DNA of 64,000 nucleotides. It comes from Hymenobacter busanensis. GTDB taxonomy: Bacteria; Bacteroidota; Bacteroidia; Cytophagales; Hymenobacteraceae. Positions 26,494 through 35,083 of this stretch are shown piece after piece; the stretch's first letter is position 1; every line of letters starts with the position of its first letter. The stretch covers positions 620,001 through 684,000 of the forward strand of contig NZ_VTWU01000001.1 in the NCBI RefSeq assembly GCF_008727865.1. Direction: 5' to 3'. A program made the position numbers and the translations under genes. A model generated the notes under the pieces. It worked only from the letters and a program-made list of their open reading frames with translations, was not told where the DNA came from and ran no database searches.

Positions 26494-27990
26494 TTAAGCC
26501 CACGCGAACTGGCGCACGAAGCGGGCGGCGGCGTGCAAGTCGGGGTAGAGCACCCGGTCGCGGCCGATGAAGGGCACCTCGGCGCGGAAGGCCTCCACCA
26601 CTTGCTCCAGGACCTCGGAAGTGCGGGCGGGGCGACGCAGGGCCAGGGCCTGCACGGCGTTCAGCAGCTCGATACCCAGCACCTGCTCCGTGTTTTCGAT
26701 GACGCGCAGGGCCTTGGTGGCCGCGTTCGAGCCCATGCTCACGTGGTCCTCCTGTCCGTTGCTGCTCACGATGCTGTCGACGGATGCCGGAGTACAGAGC
26801 TGCTTGCTTTGGCTGACGATGCTGGCGGCGGTGTACTGCGGAATCATCAGGCCGGAGTTCAGGCCCGGTTCGGCCACCAAGAACGGCGGCAGGCCGCGCT
26901 GCCCGCTGATGAGCTGGTAGGTGCGGCGCTCGGAAATGGAGCCCAGTTCGGCCACCGAAATGGCGAGGAAATCCAGTGCCAGGGCCAGCGGCTGGCCGTG
27001 GAAGTTGCCGCCCGAAAGGATGGCGTCGGTGTCGGGGAAGATGTTGGGGTTGTCGGTAACGGCGTTGCACTCGATTTCGACCACGCCCGCCACGTACCCG
27101 ACGGCGTCGCGGGAGGCGCCGTGCACCTGGGGCATGCAGCGGAAGGAGTAGGGGTCCTGCACGGCGGTTTTGGGCTGGGCTTGCAGCTCGCTGCCGGCCA
27201 GCAGCTCGCGCAAATGCGCCGCTACGGCTAGCTGCCCGGCGTGGGGCCGGATGCGGTGCAGCCGCTCATCAAACGGCTCGGGGCGGCCGTCGAAGGCTTC
27301 GAGGGACAGGGCGCCGATGACGTCGGCGGCGCGCAGCAGGTGACGGGCGCGCAGGGTGGTGTGCACGGCGTAGGCCAGCATGAACTGGGTACCGTTGAGC
27401 AGGGCCAGGCCTTCCTTGGCTTCGAGGGCAATGGGCTGCCAGCTGAACAGGTGCAGGGCGTCGGCGGCAGCGAGGCGGTAGCCTTCGTACTGCACTTCGC
27501 CCATACCGATGAGCGGCAGGCAGAGGTGAGCCAGCGGGGCCAGGTCGCCGCTGGCGCCGAGGGAGCCTTGCTGGTAGACGATGGGCAGGATGCCGCGGTT
27601 GTAGAAATCGAGCAGGCGTTGGACGGTGGCTACCTGCACGCCGCTGTGGCCGTAGCTTAGGCTCTGGGCCTTGAGCAGCAGCATCAGGCGAACCAGCTCG
27701 GCGGGCACTTCGGCACCGGTGCCGCAGGCGTGCGACATCATCAGGTTGACTTGCAATTGGCCGCGGTCCTGGGGCGAAATGCTGGTGTTGCAGAGGGCGC
27801 CGAAGCCGGTGTTGATGCCGTAGACGGGGGCATCGGAGTGGGCCAGCCGGTTGCTTAGGTAGCGGTGGCAGTCGTCGATGCGCTGGCGGGCGTCGTCGGA
27901 GAGGCTGAGCCGGGCGGTGCTGGGCAGCAACTGCTCGAGGGTGTCGAGCGTGAGGTGGGTGGCGGGGTGGAGGGCGTAATCGGCAGACAT
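26494..27990 (-). CDS. hutH: Histidine ammonia-lyase
   Basis: A 498-residue aromatic amino acid lyase. The MIO cofactor triad Ala-Ser-Gly is at residues 146-148 in GSLGASGDLAPLAH. The tyrosine loop is VYGINTGFGALCNT, and MMSHACGTGAEVP has the Ser-His pair usual for histidine rather than phenylalanine lyases. It converts histidine to urocanate and ammonia. The start at 27990 (MSADYALHP) is preferred, as the 26 upstream codons are proline-rich. No other hut gene is nearby. The T9SS type B gene begins at or near its stop codon (TAATG), an odd operon partner. A tyrosine or phenylalanine lyase is less likely. Confidence 0.88.
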   Translation of the reverse strand: MSADYALHPATHLTLDTLEQLLPSTARLSLSDDARQRIDDCHRYLSNRLAHSDAPVYGINTGFGALCNTSISPQDRGQLQVNLMMSHACGTGAEVPAELVRLMLLLKAQSLSYGHSGVQVATVQRLLDFYNRGILPIVYQQGSLGASGDLAPLAHLCLPLIGMGEVQYEGYRLAAADALHLFSWQPIALEAKEGLALLNGTQFMLAYAVHTTLRARHLLRAADVIGALSLEAFDGRPEPFDERLHRIRPHAGQLAVAAHLRELLAGSELQAQPKTAVQDPYSFRCMPQVHGASRDAVGYVAGVVEIECNAVTDNPNIFPDTDAILSGGNFHGQPLALALDFLAISVAELGSISERRTYQLISGQRGLPPFLVAEPGLNSGLMIPQYTAASIVSQSKQLCTPASVDSIVSSNGQEDHVSMGSNAATKALRVIENTEQVLGIELLNAVQALALRRPARTSEVLEQVVEAFRAEVPFIGRDRVLYPDLHAAARFVRQFAWA

Positions 27991-28226
27991 GGGCGGGGAA
28001 GGAGCAGGCCGGGGTGGGCGGCCAAACGGGGCTTCGAAACTACTCGTTTTGTGCGGAACGCTTGGCAAGGACTGATACCCATTGCGGCCTGCCGTACACG
28101 CATCAAACCTGCACAGGGCCCTGCAAAACCTTTGCTGAGGCGCTTTCTGTCTGTGCTGACGCAGGCAAAACCTGCGGTGGCAGGCATTTTCAGCCGTGGC
28201 ACCACGCGGTTCTGCTGATTATAAGG

Positions 28227-29621
28227 CTAAGCCAGCTTTTGCACTTCCGTAGCTGCTTCGGCCAGCGGCAGCATCTGCTCGGTGCCGGAGCGCATGTCGC
28301 GCAGCTTCACCTGGCCGGCCGCCCGTTCGTCGGGGCCGGCGAGCAGCAGGTAGCGGATGCCGCGCTTGTCGGCATACTCAAACTGCTTTTTGAGCTTGCT
28401 GACTTCGGGGTACAGCTCGGCCGAGAGACCGGCATCGCGCAGGGCCTTGAGCAGGGGCAGCACGGTGGCGCGGCCTTCGTGGTCGAAATTGGCCACCAGG
28501 CAGAGCGGCGCGGCAGCTACGTCTTCGGGGAATAGCTTGAGCTCTTCGAGCACGTCGTAGATGCGGTCGACGCCGAACGAGAAGCCCACGCCCGAGAGGC
28601 CGGGCAGGCCGAAAGCGCCGGTGAGGTTGTCGTAGCGGCCGCCGCCCGAAATGCTGCCCATCTGCACGTTGTTCACCTTCACTTCAAAGATGCAGCCGGT
28701 GTAATAGGAGAGGCCGCGGGCGAGGGTCACGTCGAAATCGAGGCGGGCGAAGTTCTCGAAGCCGAAGTCTTGAAGGTAGCCTTGCACCTGCTCCAGGTCG
28801 GCGAGGCCGCGGGCGGGGCCGGCCGTGGCGTCGGCCAGCACGCCGTCGGCCCCGAAGGCCGTGCGCAGCGTGGAGAGCTTTTCATCGAACGAGCCGCCGA
28901 CTTCGAGATATTGGAACACCTTGTCGATAGCGCCCTGCGAAAAGCCGCGCTCCAGCAGCTCCCGCGTCACGCCGTCGCGCCCGATTTTGTCAAGCTTGTC
29001 GATGGCTACAAACAAGTCGGATTCGGTGCCTTCGCCACCCAGAGCCTGGTAAATGCCCGACAGCACGCCGCGGTGGTTGATTTTGATGGTGAAGTCCGTC
29101 AGGCCCAGCGTCGACAGCACCTCATCAATCATGAGCACAATCTCGGCTTCGCAGAGCAGCGACGTGGTGCCCACCACGTCGGCGTCGCACTGCACAAACT
29201 CGCGGTAACGGCCGCGCTGGGGGCGGTCGGCGCGCCACACGGGCTGAATCTGGTAGCGCTTGAAGGGCAGCGTGAGCTGGCCACGGTTCATGACCACGTA
29301 GCGGGCGAAGGGGACGGTGAGGTCGTAGCGCAGGCCCTTTTCGGCCACTTTCGGCAGAATCTTCTTCGAGCCGGCAGCCAAGTCGTCGGCCGACACGTCT
29401 TTCGCGAAGTCACCGGAATTCAGTATTTTGAACAGGAGCTGGTCGCCTTCGTCGCCGTATTTGCCGGTGAGTACCGACAGGTTTTCCATGGTAGGAGTTT
29501 CGAGCGGAGCGTAGCCGAACTTCTCGAACACGCGGCGCACGACGCCGAAAATATGGTTGCGGCGGGCCACCTGCTGCGGACCAAAGTCGCGGGTGCCTTT
29601 CGGGATGCTGGGTTTTTGCAT
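28227..29621 (-). CDS. hisS: Histidyl-tRNA synthetase
   Basis: A 464-residue class II aminoacyl-tRNA synthetase that charges tRNA-His. It starts at the ATG at 29621 (MQKPSIPKGTRDFGPQQVAR). Motif 2 is in QPVWRADRPQRGRYREFVQC, the histidine-specific loop in ISGGGRYDNLTGAFG, and motif 3 in GVGFSFGVDRIYDVL. A C-terminal anticodon-binding domain ends near AEAATEVQKLA. An ideal -7 element ends only seven bases before this ATG, so the message may be leaderless. The gene is divergent from the AraC regulator and lies 236 bases before hutH; no strong terminator is seen between them. Confidence 0.97.
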   Translation of the reverse strand: MQKPSIPKGTRDFGPQQVARRNHIFGVVRRVFEKFGYAPLETPTMENLSVLTGKYGDEGDQLLFKILNSGDFAKDVSADDLAAGSKKILPKVAEKGLRYDLTVPFARYVVMNRGQLTLPFKRYQIQPVWRADRPQRGRYREFVQCDADVVGTTSLLCEAEIVLMIDEVLSTLGLTDFTIKINHRGVLSGIYQALGGEGTESDLFVAIDKLDKIGRDGVTRELLERGFSQGAIDKVFQYLEVGGSFDEKLSTLRTAFGADGVLADATAGPARGLADLEQVQGYLQDFGFENFARLDFDVTLARGLSYYTGCIFEVKVNNVQMGSISGGGRYDNLTGAFGLPGLSGVGFSFGVDRIYDVLEELKLFPEDVAAAPLCLVANFDHEGRATVLPLLKALRDAGLSAELYPEVSKLKKQFEYADKRGIRYLLLAGPDERAAGQVKLRDMRSGTEQMLPLAEAATEVQKLA

Positions 29622-29628
29622 GATGGAA

Positions 29629-29660
29629 CAAAGGTAGCAGCAGCGTGCGGCCCGGCCCAA
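29629..29660 (-). promoter_or_regulatory. hisS promoter (TTG, 21 bases, TACCTTTG), leaderless geometry
   Basis: On the minus strand TACCTTTG (29636-29629) fits TAnnTTTG exactly, and TTG (29660-29658) lies 21 bases upstream. Only seven bases separate the -7 element from the hisS ATG, so transcription would begin at or within a few bases of the start codon. Confidence 0.5.
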
Positions 29661-29687
29661 CAACGCTGGCCGCCAATGCCCCCTGGG

Positions 29688-29734
29688 CATGTCGCGTTTG
29701 TCCAATCAAACGGGCCGGGCGGGTTGTACCTTAC
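29688..29734 (+). promoter_or_regulatory. AraC-type operator and promoter, copy 1 (autoregulation)
   Basis: CATGTCGCGTTTGTCCAAT at 29688-29706 is followed after exactly 20 bases by the -7-like TACCTTAC (29727-29734). An almost identical arrangement with the same spacing stands before the next gene (30611-30657). The AraC gene starts 51 bases after the -7. I read this as the binding site of the AraC protein placed to activate its own promoter. Confidence 0.6.
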
Positions 29735-29784
29735 TAGCTTACTATTGGCTTGGGTGCCTTGGCGGCGCGCAGGCCCAACCGGTA

Positions 29785-30606
29785 ATGGAGCTTCAAAAAT
29801 TTGCGGCCGCGCCGGCGTTGGCCGATTACGTCGAACATTACTGGGTGATGGAAGACGAGGCGACGCCGGAAGCGCCGGTGATGCACGCAGTGTTGCCGGC
29901 CACCATCCAATCGGCCATCGTGGTGTTTGGCGAGCCGTACCAAACCATCACCTTCGACGGCCGCGAAATCCGCGACATTCACCAGGGCCTCGTGCTGGGC
30001 CGCGTGACGACCAAGCGGCTGTACCTGCGCCAAACCGGCCGGGTGGGCGTTTTCGGCGTGCGGTTTTGTCCGACGGGGTTCTACAACCTCTTTGGCGTGC
30101 CCATGCAGCACGCCACCGATACCACGCTGGAGCTGGACAGCGCCGCCGGGCAATTCGGCCGCGAGCTGACGCGCCGCGTGATGGAGGCCGACTCCCATGC
30201 CGCCCGCGTGCAAGTGGCCGAGGAGCTGCTGCTGCGCCAGCTCAGCAAAGTCCATCCCCGCCTCGACGCCATTGATTTCGTGGCTTCCAGCATTGTGCGC
30301 CAAAACGGCCTGGTGAGCATGGACGGCCTGTTGCACACCGCCAACCTGGGCGTGCGGCAGCTGGAGCGGCGGTTTCTGGCCAAAGTGGGCACCTCGCCCA
30401 AGCTCTACGCCCAAATTGCCCGCTTCGGGCACGTGTTCAAGCTGTTGAAAAACGAGCCCCGCGCCGAGTGGGTGGATGTGGCCTACCGTTGCGGCTACTA
30501 CGACCAAGCTCACCTCATTCGCGAGTTCCGGCGCTTTACCGGCGAAACACCGGTCGCCTATTTCAGCCACTACGACGCCTTTGCGAAGTTTTTCTGGGCC
30601 CGGTAG
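29785..30606 (+). CDS. AraC family transcriptional regulator
   Basis: A 273-residue regulator. The N-terminal half (MELQKFAAAPALADYVEHYW, VFGVRFCPTGFYNLFG) is the DUF6597-like sensing region common in Bacteroidota AraC proteins. The C-terminal helix-turn-helix pair is MDGLLHTANLGVRQLERRFL followed by VDVAYRCGYYDQAHLIREF with FRRFTGETPVAYF. The start is the ATG at 29785. The frame is open 32 codons upstream and by chance resembles a signal peptide, but that segment contains the putative operator. The gene lies between two matching 19-base sites and most likely controls itself and the small secreted protein at 30771. Confidence 0.9.
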   Translation: MELQKFAAAPALADYVEHYWVMEDEATPEAPVMHAVLPATIQSAIVVFGEPYQTITFDGREIRDIHQGLVLGRVTTKRLYLRQTGRVGVFGVRFCPTGFYNLFGVPMQHATDTTLELDSAAGQFGRELTRRVMEADSHAARVQVAEELLLRQLSKVHPRLDAIDFVASSIVRQNGLVSMDGLLHTANLGVRQLERRFLAKVGTSPKLYAQIARFGHVFKLLKNEPRAEWVDVAYRCGYYDQAHLIREFRRFTGETPVAYFSHYDAFAKFFWAR

Positions 30607-30610
30607 GCCG

Positions 30611-30657
30611 CATGTCGCATTCGTGCAATACTTCGGCCCCGGCGCCCTATATCTTTC
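30611..30657 (+). promoter_or_regulatory. AraC-type operator and promoter, copy 2
   Basis: CATGTCGCATTCGTGCAAT at 30611-30629 matches copy 1 at 16 of 19 positions. After exactly 20 bases comes TATCTTTC (30650-30657), a near-consensus -7. The target start codon is 113 bases further on at 30771. Confidence 0.6.
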
Positions 30658-30770
30658 CTTCACTCCCCCCGCCTTCCGATCCTCGGCGCCCGGTACTGCC
30701 GGGCCGGCCTCGCTCCGTGGCCTGCTTGCTCGTTGCTTTTTTCTTGCTCCGTTACCCTTCTTTCTGCGCT

Positions 30771-31115
30771 ATGAAAACGCTTTTGATTTCTGTCCTCCTG
30801 GCCCTGGGTGCCAGCGCGGCCACAGCCCAGGCTCCTGCCCGCGGCTACTGGAACCTCGAAACCAACCTGACCACGCGGGATTTCACCGTCGTGCGCTTCT
30901 ACAACGACGAGCACCAGTTACTGCGCGAAGAACGCCTCGACAACCTGTGCCTCGACCTGAGCCGGGGCACACCGCTCTGCCGGCGCACCGCGCAGCTGCT
31001 CAACGGTACCCTGGCTCAAGTGCTGCTCGACCCGAATAGCTCGGAATCGACCTCTATGCTGGCGGTGCAACTGGGCCAAAACCGCCGCATTCAGCGCGTA
31101 TACGCTGTTCGGTAG
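30771..31115 (+). CDS. Small secreted hypothetical protein, probable target of the AraC regulator
   Basis: A 114-residue protein starting MKTLLISVLLALGASAATAQ, a clear signal peptide cut after AQA. The mature part is about 93 residues with two cysteines (NLCLDL and PLCRR) and reads as a beta-rich fold (YWNLETNLTTRDFTVVRFYN). I do not recognise a family. Its promoter carries the same 19-base motif and spacing as that of the AraC gene upstream, so it is likely the regulated output. The frame is open upstream to 30468 but without family-like sequence, and the ATG at 30771 is the natural start. Confidence 0.82.
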   Translation: MKTLLISVLLALGASAATAQAPARGYWNLETNLTTRDFTVVRFYNDEHQLLREERLDNLCLDLSRGTPLCRRTAQLLNGTLAQVLLDPNSSESTSMLAVQLGQNRRIQRVYAVR

Positions 31116-31145
31116 AACGGCTGATTCGTAGTTGACCAACACAGA

Positions 31146-31202
31146 ACGGCCCCGCAACACGCAGACCCACCAGTAAGGTAGTCTTGCGTGTTGCGGGGCC
31201 GT
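31146..31202. terminator. Strong bidirectional hairpin between convergent genes
   Basis: Perfect 18-base stem at 31146-31163 and 31185-31202 with a 21-base loop. It lies between the convergent genes ending at 31115 and 31223. No long T run follows on either side, so it may be a terminator or simply a transcript-end stabiliser. Confidence 0.65.
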
Positions 31203-31222
31203 TGTGGTCAAAAATCCGGCCG

Positions 31223-32560
31223 TTAGTGCACCACCAGCTTCTGCTGGGCAACGCCTGCTGATGACCGCAGCTCCAGCGTGTACACGCCCGCGCCCTGCCC
31301 AGACAAATCAAGAGTTAGGTCATCGGACTGACCGGGCTTTACGGCCTGCGTGAGTACCACGCGGCCCACGGCGTCGCGCACCAGCACGTCGGTTGCGCCC
31401 GCGCGCAGCGGTACCCGGAACTGCCCGTCGTGGCTGGGGTTGGGGTAGGCCGGAGCTACTACCGCCAGCTTCGCAGTGCCGGCCGCCAGGGTAGTGCCGG
31501 TGTATTTGTGCAGGCCGGTGCCGCCCGCTATTTCGCCGCTTGAGTCGAGGCGCACGCCGCCCGACCAGCCTGCAGTGGGGCTTGCAAAAGCCACCAGCGC
31601 GTGGTTTACCGTGCTTTCAATGGCCGTCCAGGTCTGCCCGTCGTTGGTGGAGTACGACGAGCCCGAGCCGCCCGGTAGCCCGCTGAAACCGGTGCTGACG
31701 TAGGTGCGCGTGCCGGGCACGGCCGCCAGCCCAATTATGTGGTGCGGGCCGGTGGGGTTCACCGCCGCCCACGTGATGCCACCGTCGGTAGTGCGCTGCA
31801 GGTCGCCTTCGTCGCTCATCAACAAGCCGTTGTTGGCGTCGCGGAAGGTCAAGGCTTCGGGAAAGTCGAAGCTGCCAAAGCCCGTGGTGGCCACGTTCCA
31901 GGTCAGGCCGGCATCGGTCGAGCGAAAAACGCGGTTTTCGCTGGTTGCAAACCACAAGCTGTTGCCCACTTGCGCAACCACCGGCACCAGCAGGTCCACA
32001 AACTCATCGGGCTGCGCGGCCGGAATATTGGCGGCCGGTACCGCCGTCCAAGACGTGCCACCGTTCGAGGTGGTGTATATCTCGATTCGATTATTGGCCG
32101 CCTCGCCAATGGCCACGCCGCGGTTGGCGTCGAAGAAGCGCACGTATACCGGATACCCTTCGACAGAAGCAAACTGCCCGGTGGTCGTCGTTTGAACCCA
32201 GGTAGCGCCGCTATCGGTGGTTTTCAGGATGCGCCCGGGCGCCACGGGTGCGCTGGGGGCAATGGCGGCCCAGGCCGTGCTGGCGTTCAGGGCGTGGATA
32301 TCCGAAATGTATTCCGTAGCTGTCAGGCCGGGAAGTACTTGCGCCGACCAGGCCGCGCCCCCGTTTACGGTGCGGGCGTAGGTAGCGGTGCGGTCATTAT
32401 TGACTTCCACCACCGTCGTCCAGGCCACGTTGGCATCCACCGCCGAAATAGTGAAGTTCAGGTAGGCCGGCGAGGCAAAACTGATGGGCTGGCTGACCCA
32501 TTGGGCCGTGGCGAGGTAGCTGCTTCCCAGGAAACTCAGCAGCAGTAGGGCTTTTTTCAT
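31223..32560 (-). CDS. T9SS type A secreted beta-propeller (Asp-box) protein
   Basis: A 445-residue exported protein. The signal peptide is MKKALLLLSFLGSSYLATAQ. The body carries Asp-box blades typical of sialidase/VPS10-like propellers: KTTDSGATWVQT, TTSNGGTSWTAV, STDAGLTWNVA, TTDGGITWAAV and STNDGQTWTAI. The last 80 residues form a type A T9SS sorting domain (VAPAYPNPSHDGQFRVPL ending in QQKLVVH). It is a more distant paralogue of the two genes at 43756 and 45451. Hydrolase activity is not predicted; such propellers often bind ligands. Confidence 0.88.
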   Translation of the reverse strand: MKKALLLLSFLGSSYLATAQWVSQPISFASPAYLNFTISAVDANVAWTTVVEVNNDRTATYARTVNGGAAWSAQVLPGLTATEYISDIHALNASTAWAAIAPSAPVAPGRILKTTDSGATWVQTTTTGQFASVEGYPVYVRFFDANRGVAIGEAANNRIEIYTTSNGGTSWTAVPAANIPAAQPDEFVDLLVPVVAQVGNSLWFATSENRVFRSTDAGLTWNVATTGFGSFDFPEALTFRDANNGLLMSDEGDLQRTTDGGITWAAVNPTGPHHIIGLAAVPGTRTYVSTGFSGLPGGSGSSYSTNDGQTWTAIESTVNHALVAFASPTAGWSGGVRLDSSGEIAGGTGLHKYTGTTLAAGTAKLAVVAPAYPNPSHDGQFRVPLRAGATDVLVRDAVGRVVLTQAVKPGQSDDLTLDLSGQGAGVYTLELRSSAGVAQQKLVVH

Positions 32561-32721
32561 GCGTAATGTAGCGTGAGGAGAAAAGAAAGATGGGTCAGGA
32601 ACCCGGGCCGAATGCCGTTGCAAGGAGGGCCAGACCAGCTAAAGAGCCTGCGTCATATAGGAAAGTTGTACAGCTCCCCCGAATATGTGAGGACCAGAAC
32701 AGCCCAGCCGGCACACCACAG

Positions 32722-33405
32722 CTACCGACTAACTCCCCGACGAACCTGGTAAAGCACCGACGCGGCCAGCGGGGCTTTCAGCGCCGACCGGATTCCTGCC
32801 TCGTGCAGACCGCGGTTGGTCCAGTCGTTGCAGGTGCGCAGGGCGTGGTAGCGGCCGCGGGCCCGGAAGAAAAAGTCGGCGGCGGTGTAGCCGGCCGGGT
32901 TGCGCAGCTCCCAGCGCCCCGCCGAGTCGGGCTGAAAGGACTCGGCTACATACCGCACCAGCTGCTGGTATTGGGTCGGCGCAATGCGCAGCATCACCAC
33001 ATGTTCGCCGGGCGTAGGAGCCGCCGGGTAAAAGCCTACGTGCATCAGGGTTTTGGCAGGCAGCAGCGCGCGGGCCACGGTGCCGGGTTTGGGAAATTTC
33101 CCGCCGTACGATTCCAGGTAGAATGCTTCGTTGCCCCAGCCGAAACTCACAAACGGACTGGCTCCGAACGCTTGCCCCCACTGCGGCTGCCCCAGCCGGG
33201 CCAGCCAATCGGTTCCGGTACGGGCTTCCCGCGCCGGCAGCACCAAGTCGGTGTGGAACCCATTCGACACCACGAAAACGGGAATGCCACCGGGTGTTTC
33301 GCGGAAATCGGCATTGCGCGGTACCACAGTGCCAGTGAGCATGAGCACGACAAATGCAACGAAAACCGACATCAGGGCACGAAAACCGAGGACAGGAAGC
33401 GACAT
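32722..33405 (-). CDS. DUF2459 (TIGR02117-like) family protein
   Basis: A 227-residue protein with one N-terminal hydrophobic segment (FRALMSVFVAFVVLMLTGTV) that anchors or exports it. The DUF2459 pattern is clear: VFVVSNGFHTDLVLPAREA, then FVSFGWGNEAFYLES, then a C-terminal LRTCNDWTNRGLHEAGI with a conserved cysteine. The spaced His and Cys suggest a papain-like fold, but activity is unproven. The 161 bases separating it from the T9SS propeller gene show nothing notable. Confidence 0.82.
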   Translation of the reverse strand: MSLPVLGFRALMSVFVAFVVLMLTGTVVPRNADFRETPGGIPVFVVSNGFHTDLVLPAREARTGTDWLARLGQPQWGQAFGASPFVSFGWGNEAFYLESYGGKFPKPGTVARALLPAKTLMHVGFYPAAPTPGEHVVMLRIAPTQYQQLVRYVAESFQPDSAGRWELRNPAGYTAADFFFRARGRYHALRTCNDWTNRGLHEAGIRSALKAPLAASVLYQVRRGVSR

Positions 33406-33575
33406 ACAGCGGCACGCATCGAACGGCTTGGCGCGCGTCTTTCATGCCAGTTGACCCGCATACGTAACCCGTCGGTAAGCAATGCGGGGCTGCGGCTTTT
33501 CAACCACAACCCCGCAGAAGGTCTTGGACAGCATGCCCCGCGCCACAACCGGCGGGCGAGGCTGCAGAGCCCATG

Positions 33576-34076
33576 CTAGGAGCGCACTACCGGGCGCTTG
33601 GCGTAGCGGCGGGTGTGACCGGCCGTCAGCACGTATTTGGTGGCCTGGCCCACGGCCGTGTGCTTCAGGAAAGGGTTGCTAACCGGCGTACCGGCCAGCG
33701 TGCTGGCTGCCACCGGAGCCGACATCGGCACCAAGGCTACCGAACCCAGCGCGAGGCGCGGCTGGCGGGCGTTTACCTGAAATACGGGGCGCAGTTGCTG
33801 GTAGCCCAGTACCGTGGTGCGCAGCCGGTATTGGCCGAAAGGCAGGTTGCTGACGCTAAACGAACCGTCGGCGCGGGTGGCTACGCTGCACACATAAGCG
33901 TTGTCGCTGGCACGCAGCACAATAACGTTGGCTTGCGGAATGGATTCCTGGGTCTGGCCGTCGAGCAGCTTGCCCGAAATAGTGCCCATTTGGGCGGTTT
34001 TGGTACCAGCGGTGAGGTTGAGGGCGGCCAAAAGGGCCAGGCTGAAAAAGAAGAAGCGGGCTACGAGCGTTTTCAT
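33576..34076 (-). CDS. Secreted stand-alone carboxypeptidase-regulatory-like domain protein
   Basis: A 166-residue exported protein starting at the ATG at 34076 (MKTLVARFFFFSLALLAALN). Residues of about 30-120 are a CarboxypepD_reg-like beta-sandwich: GTISGKLLDGQTQESIPQAN, then DGSFSVSNLPFGQYRLRTTV and LGYQQLRPVF. This domain aligns closely with the N-terminal domain of the TonB-dependent receptor at 35117 (GVVSGTLLDGANRQPLPFAS, SVLGYGVLRRAV). The C-terminal 45 residues are basic and unlike anything I know. Its upstream region carries the same palindromic operator and -7 placement as the receptor gene, so the two are probably co-regulated. The leader is long, about 215 bases. Confidence 0.82.
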   Translation of the reverse strand: MKTLVARFFFFSLALLAALNLTAGTKTAQMGTISGKLLDGQTQESIPQANVIVLRASDNAYVCSVATRADGSFSVSNLPFGQYRLRTTVLGYQQLRPVFQVNARQPRLALGSVALVPMSAPVAASTLAGTPVSNPFLKHTAVGQATKYVLTAGHTRRYAKRPVVRS

Positions 34077-34296
34077 GGCTACAGAAAGGTTGGGATGTTG
34101 GGGCGGGCCGGGGAGAGGCAGCAGCCGCGGTTCCGCTGCCTGGTTCCAAAATGGCTTGTTGGGCTTGTGCGTCGTGCCGTCCGCTACGGTGGCGAACTGG
34201 GCGGCATCAGCCTCGGGGCTGACGGTGGGGGAGCGGTGGGCCTTTCGGGTGGGCCGGTTCGGCACGAAAGAAAGGCGGTGTTGCTGGAAGACGTTG

Positions 34297-34334
34297 TAAA
34301 GATAATGACAGGTACTTTGTGATGCAAGGTACTA
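34297..34334 (-). promoter_or_regulatory. Palindromic operator with -7-like element, copy 1 (small secreted gene)
   Basis: CAGGTACTTTGT (34309-34320) and GCAAGGTACTA (34324-34334) form an imperfect palindrome around GAT. A -7-like TATCTTTA lies at 34304-34297 on the minus strand. Motif and distance match those at 37775-37814 base for base in layout. The site lies just upstream of the -7, where a repressor would block polymerase. Confidence 0.6.
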
Positions 34335-35046
34335 TCGAATTATTTTTTCTTTTCAACGTTTTTTGCTGCACTTGGCCAAGAAAAGAGGCCAGATTAGCAA
34401 TTGGAGATGAAGGAAGTGGGAGCTTACGAAGGCAACTTAGGACTATGGCTTGCGGAGAAGCGGTGCGCTAGGCGGCTTTCGGAGTGGTAGATGGAGGCTG
34501 AAAAGGAAGCGTTGCCTGGCGTTGCAAAAACTTTTCTGGCAGATGTACCAGGCAGGATGTAGCAACCGTTTCGTCGGCACAAGCATGTTGGTTTTCTGTG
34601 TTGCGACGGTGCAAAGGTAGCGGCAGCGTGAAGGGTGCTACAATCGCACAATGATGTGGGACGTCGGGCTCTGCAAAGGCAATGAGGCGGTTACGCGGCT
34701 GTAGCCAAGCCAGCCCACCGAAAGAGCCACATGCTTTTCAGTCCGCACGGGAGGCGAATCCTGGGAAACTGTACCATCGCACAACTCGAATGTTGAACAG
34801 GAAACTTGTGTCTTGCTTCGGCCTCCTCGAACGGAGCCAGGAAGCAACATCTGCTGCATTGACTACGAAACTATTCGTAGGTTGCGCGTGGTATACATGA
34901 CTGGTAAAATATTTTGTTGGGTACATGCTCATCGAAGAATTAAGGGTGTGAAAACCCATGTGTCTTTACTTGAGTGGCAGTTGAAATTCGTGAGTCGACT
35001 GTGGCGCCTCTTACGAGTTGTATGATGGATGATATGGGCAGAAAGA

Positions 35047-35083
35047 ATTCCGCCAGCGCACCTAGTAGGTACGCTGGCGGAAT
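35047..35083 (-). terminator. Terminator after the TonB-dependent barrel gene
   Basis: Perfect 12-base stem ATTCCGCCAGCG/CGCTGGCGGAAT (35047-35058 with 35072-35083), extendable inward with one mismatch. It lies 33 bases beyond the receptor stop. The following minus-strand sequence has short T runs. Confidence 0.65.

Noticed and set aside
29689-29784. N-terminal extension of the AraC protein that looks like a signal peptide
   Set aside because: AraC regulators are cytoplasmic, the extension covers the putative operator and -7 element, and the family begins at the ATG at 29785.
34813-35025. A 70-codon frame with a segment faintly like an IS transposase (RRIKGVKTHV)
   Set aside because: Only about ten residues are suggestive, no DDE residues or terminal repeats are seen.
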